Part shown: positions 25,135 through 33,208 of the stretch, piece by piece
Layout of the letters: every line of letters starts with the position of its first letter
Position numbering within the stretch: the first letter of the stretch is position 1
Assembly (NCBI GenBank): GCA_039888615.1
Contig: JBDQQS010000016.1
DNA: 64,000 nt
DNA from: Flavimaribacter sp039888615
GTDB lineage: Bacteria > Pseudomonadota > Alphaproteobacteria > Rhizobiales > Rhizobiaceae
Reading direction: 5' to 3' (one strand)
The notes under the pieces: model-generated
Databases searched by the model: none
What the model saw: the letters and a program-made list of their open reading frames with translations, nothing else
What the model was told of the DNA's origin: nothing
Translations under genes and position numbers: made by a program

Positions 25135-26625
25135 ATGCAGACACACATCAGGGCATTCGCCATCGCCGGAGCGTTGGTCGTCTCGACGGCGTTGACCCCG
25201 GCCGCATTCGCCGCCGACACGGAAGTCACGCTCGGCGCTCAGCTCGAGCCGCCGAATCTCGATCCGACAGGCGGCGCGGCCGCGGCGATTGACGAAGTCA
25301 CCTACTCGAACGTCTTCGAAGGGCTGACCCGTTTCACCTCCGACGGCAGCGTCGTGCCGGGCCTCGCCGAATCCTGGGAAATCTCTGACGACGGCAAGGT
25401 CTATACCTTCAAGCTGCGCGAAGGCGTGAAGTTCCACGACGGATCCGACTTCACTGCCGAAGACGTCAAGTTCTCACTCGATCGCATAAATGCGGAAGAG
25501 TCCACGAACGCCCAGAAGGCGCTCTACGCGGATATCGAATCGGTCGAGGTGGTTGATCCTTCAACCGTCAAGGTTACGCTTTCCAAGCCGAACGGCAGCA
25601 TTCTCTTTAATCTTGCCTGGGGCGACGCTGTCATTGTCGCGCCGGAAACGGCCGCCACGAACGCCACCAATCCGGTTGGAACCGGCGCCTTCAAGTTCGA
25701 CGACTGGGTGGAGGGCGACCATATCGACCTCGTGAAAAACCCGGATTACTGGGGTGAGCCGGCGAAGCTCGAAAAGGTCACCTTCAAGTTCATCTCGGAC
25801 CCGAACGCAGCCTTCGCTGCGGTGATGGCGGGCGACGTCGATTCCTTCATGCCGTTCCCGGCGCCGGAAAACCTCGCCCAGTTCGAAGCCGATCCGCGCT
25901 TCAACGTGGTCGTCGGTTCGACGGAAGGCGAAACCATTCTCTCGACCAACAACAAGCAGCCGCCCTTCGACAATCCGAAAGTGCGTGAAGCCCTGGCCCA
26001 CGCCATTGATCGCAGCGCCATCATCGACGGCGCAATGTTCGGCTATGGAACACCGATCGGCACCCACTTCGCCCCGCATAACCCCGCCTATGTCGACCTG
26101 ACGTCGCAGTCGGACTTCGATCCGGAAATGGCGAAGAAGCTGCTGGCAGAAGCCGGTTTCGCGGACGGCTTCACCACCACGCTGAAACTCCCGCCGCCCT
26201 CCTACGCCCGCCGCGGCGGCGAGATCATCGCCGCGCAGTTGCGCGATGTCGGCATCGAGACCGAGATCAGCAATCTGGAATGGGCGCAGTGGCTGGAACA
26301 GGTCTTCAAGGGCAAGGATTTCGGTCTGACGATCGTCTCGCACACGGAACCGATGGATATCGGCATCTATGCGCGTCCGGACTACTATTTCCAGTATGAC
26401 AGCCCGGAATTCCAGAAGATCATGGAAGACCTCAACAATACGACCGATCCCGCAAAGCGGACCGAACTGCTTCAGGCGGCACAGAAGAAAATCGCCGACG
26501 ATTACGTCAACGGCTATCTCTTCCAGCTCGCCAACACCGGGGTTGTCAACGCCAAACTGAAGGGCATCTGGCCGAACCGTCCGACCCAGGCGAACGACAT
26601 GACGTCGGTCTACTGGGAAGACTGA
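25135..26625 (+). CDS. ABC transporter substrate-binding protein (peptide/opine type, family 5)
   Basis: A 496-residue periplasmic binding protein. AGGAG precedes the ATG and a signal peptide ends at AFAAD. Family 5 landmarks are GLTRFTSDGSVVPGLAESWEIS, FKLREGVKFHDGSDFTAEDV, GTGAFKF and VREALAHAIDR. It captures the substrate for the permease pair encoded next. A stem-loop after the gene probably helps keep this component in excess over the membrane proteins. Confidence 0.93.
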   Translation: MQTHIRAFAIAGALVVSTALTPAAFAADTEVTLGAQLEPPNLDPTGGAAAAIDEVTYSNVFEGLTRFTSDGSVVPGLAESWEISDDGKVYTFKLREGVKFHDGSDFTAEDVKFSLDRINAEESTNAQKALYADIESVEVVDPSTVKVTLSKPNGSILFNLAWGDAVIVAPETAATNATNPVGTGAFKFDDWVEGDHIDLVKNPDYWGEPAKLEKVTFKFISDPNAAFAAVMAGDVDSFMPFPAPENLAQFEADPRFNVVVGSTEGETILSTNNKQPPFDNPKVREALAHAIDRSAIIDGAMFGYGTPIGTHFAPHNPAYVDLTSQSDFDPEMAKKLLAEAGFADGFTTTLKLPPPSYARRGGEIIAAQLRDVGIETEISNLEWAQWLEQVFKGKDFGLTIVSHTEPMDIGIYARPDYYFQYDSPEFQKIMEDLNNTTDPAKRTELLQAAQKKIADDYVNGYLFQLANTGVVNAKLKGIWPNRPTQANDMTSVYWED

Positions 26626-26640
26626 GCCACAAGCACCTGA

Positions 26641-26670
26641 ACGGGAGCCCGAACGGGCTCCCGTCTTTTC
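26641..26670 (+). terminator. Intercistronic stem-loop after the binding-protein gene
   Basis: ACGGGAGCCC / GGGCTCCCGT forms a perfect 10-bp stem with a GAAC loop followed by CTTTTC. Such a hairpin between a binding-protein gene and its permease genes is usually a partial terminator or RNA-stabilising element. Confidence 0.7.
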
Positions 26671-26688
26671 ATTATCCGATTTGAATTC

Positions 26689-27639
26689 ATGCTCCCATTC
26701 CTGGCCAGACGCATCGGATCTCTCGCGCTCAGCCTGATCGCGGCCAGCATCGTCATTTTTCTGGTCATTGAGGTTGTCCCGGGCGATCCGGCGTCGTTCA
26801 TGCTCGGCCTCAACGCCGCGCCAGACACGGTCGCCGCCCTGCGCGAAAGCCTCGGCCTCGATGCGCCCGCCTTCATCCGCTACTGGGAGTGGATCACCGG
26901 CATGTTCCGTGGCGAGTTCGGCACGAGCTACACCTACAAGGTGCCTGTCGGCAATCTGATCGCCGATCGTGTCTGGGTGTCGCTGCCGCTGACGATCTAC
27001 GCTCTGACTCTGTCGACGCTGATCGCCTTTCCTGTGGGCGTGCTCGCCGCCGCAAGACGCAATTCGCCGACAGACGTGTCGATCATGGGCGTGACCCAGC
27101 TCGGCATCGCCGTCCCCAATTTCTGGTTCGCCATGCTGCTGCAGCTTGTCTTCGCCGGCATCCTGCGCTGGTTTTCCGCCGGCGGCTTTCCCGGCTGGGA
27201 CGCCGGCTTCTGGGCAGGCATGAAGGCGATGACGCTGCCCGCCGTGGCGCTCGCCCTGCCTCAGGCTTCTATCCTCGCCCGTGTCATGCGTTCGTCGCTC
27301 CTCGACACGCTCGGCGAAGATTTCATCCGTACTGCGCGCGCCAAGGGTCTCAGCCGTCGCCAGGCGCTCTGGCGTCACGCCATCCGCAATGCGCTGATTC
27401 CGGTGCTCACCATCATTGGCCTGCAGTTTTCCTTCCTGCTCGCCGGCGCGATCATCATCGAACGGATCTTCTATTTTCCGGGCATGGGCAGTCTGATATT
27501 CCAGGCGATCACCCAGCGCGACCTGATTGTCGTGAAAAGCGCGGTGATGCTGCTCGTCTTCGCCGTCATTCTCGTGACCTTCCTGGTCGACGTGACCTAC
27601 GCCATCGCCGATCCGAGGCTGAGGAGGGGGCGGTCATGA
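26689..27639 (+). CDS. ABC transporter permease (DppB type)
   Basis: A 316-residue inner-membrane permease with about six membrane segments. It has RRIGSLALSLIAASIVIF at the start, the EVVPGDPASFMLG loop typical of DppB-type permeases, and the EAA-like coupling segment RTARAKGLSRRQALWRHAIRNALIPV that contacts the ATPase. There is no good ribosome site before the ATG at 26689. Its stop overlaps the start of the next permease (ATGA). Confidence 0.93.
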   Translation: MLPFLARRIGSLALSLIAASIVIFLVIEVVPGDPASFMLGLNAAPDTVAALRESLGLDAPAFIRYWEWITGMFRGEFGTSYTYKVPVGNLIADRVWVSLPLTIYALTLSTLIAFPVGVLAAARRNSPTDVSIMGVTQLGIAVPNFWFAMLLQLVFAGILRWFSAGGFPGWDAGFWAGMKAMTLPAVALALPQASILARVMRSSLLDTLGEDFIRTARAKGLSRRQALWRHAIRNALIPVLTIIGLQFSFLLAGAIIIERIFYFPGMGSLIFQAITQRDLIVVKSAVMLLVFAVILVTFLVDVTYAIADPRLRRGRS

Positions 27640-28505
27640 GCGACATGTCGCTGAATTCCCGACCTACATCGGGCCTTCTCGGCGCGGCGCTGCGGTCGCC
27701 GAGCTTCATGATCGGCTTTCTCCTGACGCTGCTTTTCGTCCTTGCGGCCGTGATTTCCTTCTTCTGGGTTCCTTACGACGTCACGGTTCTCAACATTCCG
27801 AACAAGCTGAAGCCGCCGTCGCTCGAACACTGGTTCGGCACCGACATCTTCGGGCGGGACATCTTTTCCATGATCATGGTCGGCGCCCGGGTTTCGATTG
27901 CGGTTGCACTTGTCGCCGTCGGCATCGGCATTGTCGCCGGCGTGCCGCTGGGGCTGCTTGCGGCCGCGCGCCACGGCAGCCTGCTCGACGAAGTCATCAT
28001 GCGCGGCAACGACCTCGTCTTCGCCTTTCCGGCGCTCTTGATCGCCATCATGATCACGGCTGTCTTCGGCCCCGGAGCGATCAACGCCATCATCGCCATC
28101 GGCATTTTCAATATACCGGTTTTCGCCCGGCTTGCGCGTGGCGCAGCCCTGTCGCTCTGGACGCGCGATTATGTGCTGGCCGCCCGCGTCGCCGGCAAGG
28201 GCCAGGCGCGGATTTCCGCCGAACATATTCTGCCCAACATCCTCAATCTGCTGATCGTCCAGGGCACAATCCAGTTTTCGCTGGGCATTCTCGCCGAAGC
28301 CGGACTCGCCTTCGTCGGTCTCGGCACGCAGCCGCCGCTGCCGAGCTGGGGCCGCATGCTCGCCGAGCACCAGACACTTTATGCGTTGGCGCCGCAGACC
28401 GTCATCTTTCCGGGTCTTGCCATCGTGCTCACCGTCCTCGGCCTCAACCTGATGGGCGATGGTCTGCGTGATATTTTCGACCCCCGGCTGAGAAGGGCGC
28501 GCTGA
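27636..28505 (+). CDS. ABC transporter permease (DppC type)
   Basis: A 289-residue second permease. The ATG at 27636 overlaps the stop of the DppB-type gene and is preceded by GAGGAGGGGG. Visible features are HWFGTDIFGRDIFSMIMVGAR, characteristic of DppC proteins, and the coupling segment YVLAARVAGKGQARISAEHILPN. It pairs with the preceding permease to form the channel. Its stop overlaps the ATPase start by one base (TGATG). Confidence 0.94.
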   Translation: MSDMSLNSRPTSGLLGAALRSPSFMIGFLLTLLFVLAAVISFFWVPYDVTVLNIPNKLKPPSLEHWFGTDIFGRDIFSMIMVGARVSIAVALVAVGIGIVAGVPLGLLAAARHGSLLDEVIMRGNDLVFAFPALLIAIMITAVFGPGAINAIIAIGIFNIPVFARLARGAALSLWTRDYVLAARVAGKGQARISAEHILPNILNLLIVQGTIQFSLGILAEAGLAFVGLGTQPPLPSWGRMLAEHQTLYALAPQTVIFPGLAIVLTVLGLNLMGDGLRDIFDPRLRRAR

Positions 28506-30148
28506 TGTCCCTGCTCGAAATCGATAAGCTGAACCTCTCGATTTACGGATTGCCGATCCTGCTCGACGTCTCCCTCTCTCTTGAGGCCGGCAAGGTTCTG
28601 GGCATTGTCGGCGAATCCGGCTCGGGCAAATCGATGACGGCGATGAGCGTCATGCAGCTTCTGCCGGCCGGGTCGGAATGGTCCGGTCATATCCGGCTGG
28701 ATGGAAGGTCGCTTGGCGATTGCAGCGAAAGGGACATGTGCGGGATCCGCGGCAACGATATCGGCATGGTGTTTCAGGAGCCGATGACGGCGCTCAATCC
28801 GGTGCAGACCATCGGCGACCAGGTGGCCGAGACGATCCTCATCCATACAGGCGCGTCGAAACGCGAGGCGAAGGCGATCGCCGGGGAAGCGCTCAATCGC
28901 GTCGGTCTGCCGGAGGACCGTTTTCCGCTCGACCGCTACCCGCACAACCTGTCGGGCGGCCAGCGCCAGCGCGTCGTCATCGCCATGGCGATCGCCCTGA
29001 AGCCGCGGCTGCTCATTGCCGACGAACCGACGACGGCGCTCGACGTCACCACCCAGGCGCAGATCCTGACCCTGTTGAAGCGGCTGGTCGAGGAAGACGA
29101 CATGGGGCTGGTGCTGATTACCCACGATCTCGCCGTCGTCGCCGACATGGCCGACGAGATCGCCATCATGAAAGACGGAGAGGTGGTGGAGCAGGGAAAG
29201 ACTGTGCCGCTGTTCCGACAAATGTCGCATCCCTACACGAAGGCGCTGTTCGATGCGTCCGGTCACGTGCCGGCGCGCAAGACTCACGAAATCGACGCAG
29301 CGAAACCGCCGGTCGTGCAGGTAGAAGACGTCATTCGCGATTACGCGTTGCCCCGCACGTCACTGTTTTCCGCGCCTGGCCGCTTTCGGGCTGTCGACAA
29401 TGTGTCGCTAAAAATTGCGCGAGGCGAGAATGTCGGCCTCGTCGGCGAGAGCGGTTGCGGCAAGTCGACGCTCACCCGCGCCATCCTGGCGCTCGACGCG
29501 ATTCAGGGCGGCGAGATTCGTCTCAATGGCGATAGTTTCTCCTCCGCCGGCAGCGGACCGGATCGTGACAGTCGCAGACAGGTTCAGGTCGTATTTCAGG
29601 ATCCATACAGTTCCTTCAACCCGCGGCATCGGGTGGACCGGCTGATAACCGAGCCGTTTCATCTGCTCGACAATCCTCCTGCGGGCGACGAGCGTCGCCA
29701 GAGAATTGTCAGGGCATTGACCGATGTCGGTCTGCAGGCCTCGGACGCCGACAAATACATCCACGAATTCTCCGGTGGCCAACGCCAGCGGATCGCCATA
29801 GCCCGCGCGCTGATCATCGAACCGTCGCTGATCGTGCTCGATGAGGCGGTGTCGGCGCTCGATGTGTCGATCCGCGCCCAGATCCTGGACTTGCTTGCCG
29901 ATCTGTCCGACCGGCGACAGGTGTCGTATCTGTTCATCTCGCACGACCTGTCGGTCGTGCGCGCAATTACCGATCGGGTGTTGGTGATGAAGTCGGGCAG
30001 GATTGTCGAGGAAGGGCCTACGGAAGAGGTCTTCCTCAATCCGCAACACGACTATACGAAGGAACTTCTGGCTGCGACGCCCATCCTTGACGTGGCGCTC
30101 AGCGCGCGCGAAAGGCGCGAAAGCAGCCGGAACCGCAGCGAGATCTAG
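28505..30148 (+). CDS. ABC transporter ATP-binding protein, fused double domain (DppD-DppF type)
   Basis: A 547-residue protein with two complete ATPase domains. The first has Walker A GESGSGKSM, signature LSGGQRQR and Walker B LLIADEPTTALD; the second has GESGCGKSTL, FSGGQRQR and LIVLDEAVSALD. Fused D-F ATPases are common in alphaproteobacterial peptide importers and drive the permease pair encoded just upstream. The linker carries the oligopeptide-transporter segment HPYTKALFDASGHVP after the first domain. Confidence 0.94.
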   Translation: MSLLEIDKLNLSIYGLPILLDVSLSLEAGKVLGIVGESGSGKSMTAMSVMQLLPAGSEWSGHIRLDGRSLGDCSERDMCGIRGNDIGMVFQEPMTALNPVQTIGDQVAETILIHTGASKREAKAIAGEALNRVGLPEDRFPLDRYPHNLSGGQRQRVVIAMAIALKPRLLIADEPTTALDVTTQAQILTLLKRLVEEDDMGLVLITHDLAVVADMADEIAIMKDGEVVEQGKTVPLFRQMSHPYTKALFDASGHVPARKTHEIDAAKPPVVQVEDVIRDYALPRTSLFSAPGRFRAVDNVSLKIARGENVGLVGESGCGKSTLTRAILALDAIQGGEIRLNGDSFSSAGSGPDRDSRRQVQVVFQDPYSSFNPRHRVDRLITEPFHLLDNPPAGDERRQRIVRALTDVGLQASDADKYIHEFSGGQRQRIAIARALIIEPSLIVLDEAVSALDVSIRAQILDLLADLSDRRQVSYLFISHDLSVVRAITDRVLVMKSGRIVEEGPTEEVFLNPQHDYTKELLAATPILDVALSARERRESSRNRSEI

Positions 30149-30158
30149 GAGGATCGTC

Positions 30159-31622
30159 ATGGAACGTCCCGACAATCCGGGCTTCAGCCCGGCCAAGTGC
30201 TTCATCGGCGGTCGCTGGATTGCGCCTGACGCGAAAGAGACGCTGCCCATCGAGAACCCGTCGACCGGAGAGACCATGGGCGAAATCGCCCGTGGCAAGG
30301 CGGCCGACATCGATGCGGCGGTGGCGTCGGCCCGCTCCGCGCTCGACGGCGAATGGGGCAAGCTTCCGGCGGCCGAACGGGGTCGCGTTCTTGCCCGCAT
30401 TGGCAAGCTGGTGCTGGAACATGTCGATATGCTCGCCGAGCTGGAAACCGCGGATGTGGGCAAACCGCTCACCCAGGCGCGCAACGATGCGATCGCGCTT
30501 GCCCGCTACATGGAATTTTACGGCGGCGCCGCCGACAAGATCCACGGCGAAACCATTCCCTATCTCGACGGCTACACCGTCTACACGCTGCGCGAACCGC
30601 ATGGCGTGACCGGTCACATTGTTCCCTGGAATTATCCGATGCAGATCATTGGCCGGTCCGTCGGCGCGGCCCTGACCATGGGCAACGCCGCGGTGCTGAA
30701 GCCGGCGGAAGAGGCTTGCCTGACGGCGATGGCCTTCGCCCGGATCGCCCAGGACGCCGGCCTGCCGGACGGAGCGCTCAACGTCGTGCCGGGTCTGGGC
30801 GAAGAGGCCGGCGCTGCGCTGACCGCCCACCCCGGCGTCGATCATGTTTCCTTCACCGGATCCGTCGCCGTCGGCAGGCTCGTTCAGGCGGCTGCGGCGC
30901 GAAACGTGGTTCCCGTCACGCTGGAGCTCGGCGGAAAGTCGCCGCAGATCGTTTTCGACGACGCAGATCTCGACAAGGCGCTGCCTTTCCTCGTCAACGC
31001 CGGAATCCAGAACGCCGGGCAGACATGCTCCGCCTCGTCGCGCATTCTCGCGCATCGTTCAATCTACGATCAGGTCGTGGAGCGGATGGGGCAGCGCTAT
31101 GAGAGTTTGGAAGTCGGACCGGCCGCATCCGATCTCGACGTCGGTCCGCTGATTTCCGCCAGGCAGAAACAGATCGTCGAAGGTTTCGTCGGTATTGCGG
31201 AAGAGAGCGGGCTGAATATCGTTGCCCGCGGTCGTATTGTCGATGATGCGCCGGGCAAGGGCTATTACGTCGCGCCGGCTCTGGTCGACGGCGTCGCGCC
31301 CGGTCACAGCCTTGCGCAGGACGAGATTTTCGGCCCCGTCCAGGTCATCATCCCGTTCGACAGCGAAGATGAGGCGGTCGCTATCGCCAACGGCACCGAT
31401 TACGGTCTGGTCGCCGGCGTCTGGACGCGCGACGGCGCGCGCCAGATGCGCATGGCGAAGGAGATCAGGTCCGGCCAGGTCTTCATCAACAATTACGGCG
31501 CCGGCGGCGGCGTCGAATTGCCGTTTGGCGGCGTGGGCCGGTCCGGCCACGGACGCGAAAAGGGTTTTGAAGCCCTCTACGGTTTTTCGGTCCTCAAGAC
31601 CGTCGCCGCCCATCACGGATAA
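30159..31622 (+). CDS. Aldehyde dehydrogenase family protein (betaine/amino-aldehyde type)
   Basis: A 487-residue NAD(P)-dependent aldehyde dehydrogenase. A TAGGAGG ribosome site precedes the ATG at 30159. Motifs include FIGGRWIAP, IVPWNYPMQI, ELGGKSPQIVF (general base), NAGQTCSASSRI (catalytic Cys) and DEIFGPVQVI. The overall pattern is close to betaine- and gamma-aminobutyraldehyde dehydrogenases. It follows the ABC importer directly, so it probably oxidises an aldehyde formed from the imported compound. Confidence 0.9.
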   Translation: MERPDNPGFSPAKCFIGGRWIAPDAKETLPIENPSTGETMGEIARGKAADIDAAVASARSALDGEWGKLPAAERGRVLARIGKLVLEHVDMLAELETADVGKPLTQARNDAIALARYMEFYGGAADKIHGETIPYLDGYTVYTLREPHGVTGHIVPWNYPMQIIGRSVGAALTMGNAAVLKPAEEACLTAMAFARIAQDAGLPDGALNVVPGLGEEAGAALTAHPGVDHVSFTGSVAVGRLVQAAAARNVVPVTLELGGKSPQIVFDDADLDKALPFLVNAGIQNAGQTCSASSRILAHRSIYDQVVERMGQRYESLEVGPAASDLDVGPLISARQKQIVEGFVGIAEESGLNIVARGRIVDDAPGKGYYVAPALVDGVAPGHSLAQDEIFGPVQVIIPFDSEDEAVAIANGTDYGLVAGVWTRDGARQMRMAKEIRSGQVFINNYGAGGGVELPFGGVGRSGHGREKGFEALYGFSVLKTVAAHHG

Positions 31623-31642
31623 AGACAAGGGGAGTGAACACT

Positions 31643-32389
31643 ATGCGGCTTGCAGGAAAATCGGCCATCGTGACGGGGGGCGCGTCCGGTTTCGGCGCCG
31701 GGATCGCGAGAAAATTCGTCAGTGAAGGCGCCCGCGTCATGATCGCCGACGTCAATAGCGAAGCGGCGGCGTCCTTCGCCGCTGAACTCGGAGACGCCGC
31801 CGTCGCGCAAGTCGTGGACGTGTCGAACGGCGAAAGCGTGGAGGCGATGACGCAAGCGGCGCTGAAAGCTTTCGGCGCGATCGACATCCTCATCAACAAC
31901 GCTGGCGTCACGCATCTGCCGATGGCGATGGAAGATGTGTCAGAGGAGGATTTCGACAGGGTGCTGGCGGTCAACGTCAAGTCTGTTTACCTGACGGCGC
32001 GCAGCATCGTTCCGCACATGAAGAGCCGGGGTCAGGGCGCTATCATGAATGTCGCTTCCACTGCCGGCGTCAGTCCCAGGCCACGGCTCAACTGGTACAA
32101 CGCTTCCAAGGGCTGGATGATCACGGCGACAAAGACAATGGCTGTAGAGCTTGCGCCGATTGGCGTCCGCGTCAATGCGATCGCCCCGGTCGCAGGCGAG
32201 ACCCCGCTGCTGAAAAGCTTCATGGGCGAGGACACGCCTGAGATGCGCGCGAAGTTTCTTTCGACCATACCGATCGGTCGCTTCTCGACGCCGGAGGACA
32301 TGGGAAATGCCGCGTGTTTCCTGTGCTCGGACGAGGCCGGCATGGTGACGGGCGTGATCATGGAGGTCGATGGCGGCCGCTGCATCTAG
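31643..32389 (+). CDS. SDR family oxidoreductase (FabG-like)
   Basis: A 248-residue classical short-chain dehydrogenase. It has VTGGASGFGAGIA for the nucleotide, the NNAG motif, an active site with Ser in MNVASTAGVS and YNASK (Tyr-x-x-x-Lys written as W-Y-N-A-S-K), and the C-terminal GVIMEVDGGRCI. The ATG at 31643 follows GGGGAG. It closes the importer operon, 20 bp after the aldehyde dehydrogenase. It likely oxidises or reduces an alcohol or ketone in the same pathway. Confidence 0.9.
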   Translation: MRLAGKSAIVTGGASGFGAGIARKFVSEGARVMIADVNSEAAASFAAELGDAAVAQVVDVSNGESVEAMTQAALKAFGAIDILINNAGVTHLPMAMEDVSEEDFDRVLAVNVKSVYLTARSIVPHMKSRGQGAIMNVASTAGVSPRPRLNWYNASKGWMITATKTMAVELAPIGVRVNAIAPVAGETPLLKSFMGEDTPEMRAKFLSTIPIGRFSTPEDMGNAACFLCSDEAGMVTGVIMEVDGGRCI

Positions 32390-32601
32390 ACCCGCCGCGC
32401 TTCGCACTTGACACCGGACCGTTTCGCTGGCTCCATTGAATTGGAGTAATTAAAATCTATGTCGATTCTAGCGACAGCAAAAATGCTCCACTCGTCGCTC
32501 CGCCTGTTGCCGGTCGTTCTCCACGACCGCTCGGACGGACCAGTAAATGACGCAGGACCCTGCGTCGTGTCAGTCAAGTATCGTTTCCTGGGAGGAAATC
32601 G

Positions 32602-33090
32602 ATGGCAAGCTTAACAATGACGGTGAATGGGCGGAAAGTCAGCGGCGAAGCCGAGGACAGGACGCTTCTCGTCGAATTTCTTCGTTCCAATCTCGCGCTT
32701 ACCGGCACCCATGTCGGTTGCGACACGTCGCAATGCGGCGCTTGCGTGGTGCATGTGGACGGCAAGGCCGTCAAGTCGTGCACGATGTTGGCGGCCCAGG
32801 CGTCCGGTTCGTCGGTCACGACGATCGAAGGTCTTGCGAATGGCGACGTGCTGCACCCGGTGCAGAAAGCCTTTCACGAGAATCATGGCCTGCAATGCGG
32901 ATTCTGCACGCCGGGCATGATCATGGCGGCGGTCGACATGATCGAACGTCATGGCGGCGATCTCGACGAGGCGACGGTTCGCGCGGAACTCGAAGGCAAT
33001 ATCTGCCGGTGCACGGGCTACCACAATATCGTCAAATCGATCCTCGCTGCAGCCGCAGAAACCAGCGGCTCCAGACAGGCTGCCGAATAA
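32602..33090 (+). CDS. Molybdenum hydroxylase small subunit, [2Fe-2S] (CoxS-like)
   Basis: A 162-residue iron-sulfur subunit of the xanthine oxidase family. The plant-type cluster ligands are in HVGCDTSQCGACVVHVDG and a later Cys (VKSC), and the second cluster ligands are in CGFCTPGM and CRCTGYHNIV. It passes electrons from the molybdenum site to the FAD subunit. GGGAGG lies upstream. A 212-bp spacer separates it from the SDR gene, so the molybdenum enzyme genes may have their own promoter. Confidence 0.93.
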   Translation: MASLTMTVNGRKVSGEAEDRTLLVEFLRSNLALTGTHVGCDTSQCGACVVHVDGKAVKSCTMLAAQASGSSVTTIEGLANGDVLHPVQKAFHENHGLQCGFCTPGMIMAAVDMIERHGGDLDEATVRAELEGNICRCTGYHNIVKSILAAAAETSGSRQAAE

Positions 33091-33192
33091 CCGGACAATT
33101 ACGGGAGTCCGCTCACCTCCGTAACGTCCGGTTGGTCACCGGCGCGGCAGCGTGGAATCCGGACTCCGCACTGGAGCGTCATGCTCCGGATT
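33089..33192 (+). promoter_or_regulatory. Two consecutive stem-loops between the small- and large-subunit genes
   Basis: AACCGGAC (33089-33096) pairs with GTCCGGTT (33126-33133), and AATCCGGA (33156-33163) pairs with TCCGGATT (33185-33192), both perfect 8-bp stems. The second ends just before the GGAGGAG ribosome site of the large-subunit gene, so folding could tune its translation or protect the transcript. Confidence 0.5.
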
Positions 33193-33208
33193 TTGGAGGA
33201 GAAGTTCC

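Noticed and set aside
25561..27378. 605-residue open frame on the minus strand opposite the ABC importer
   Set aside because: It spans two real genes on the plus strand and their terminator hairpin, and has no recognisable domain.
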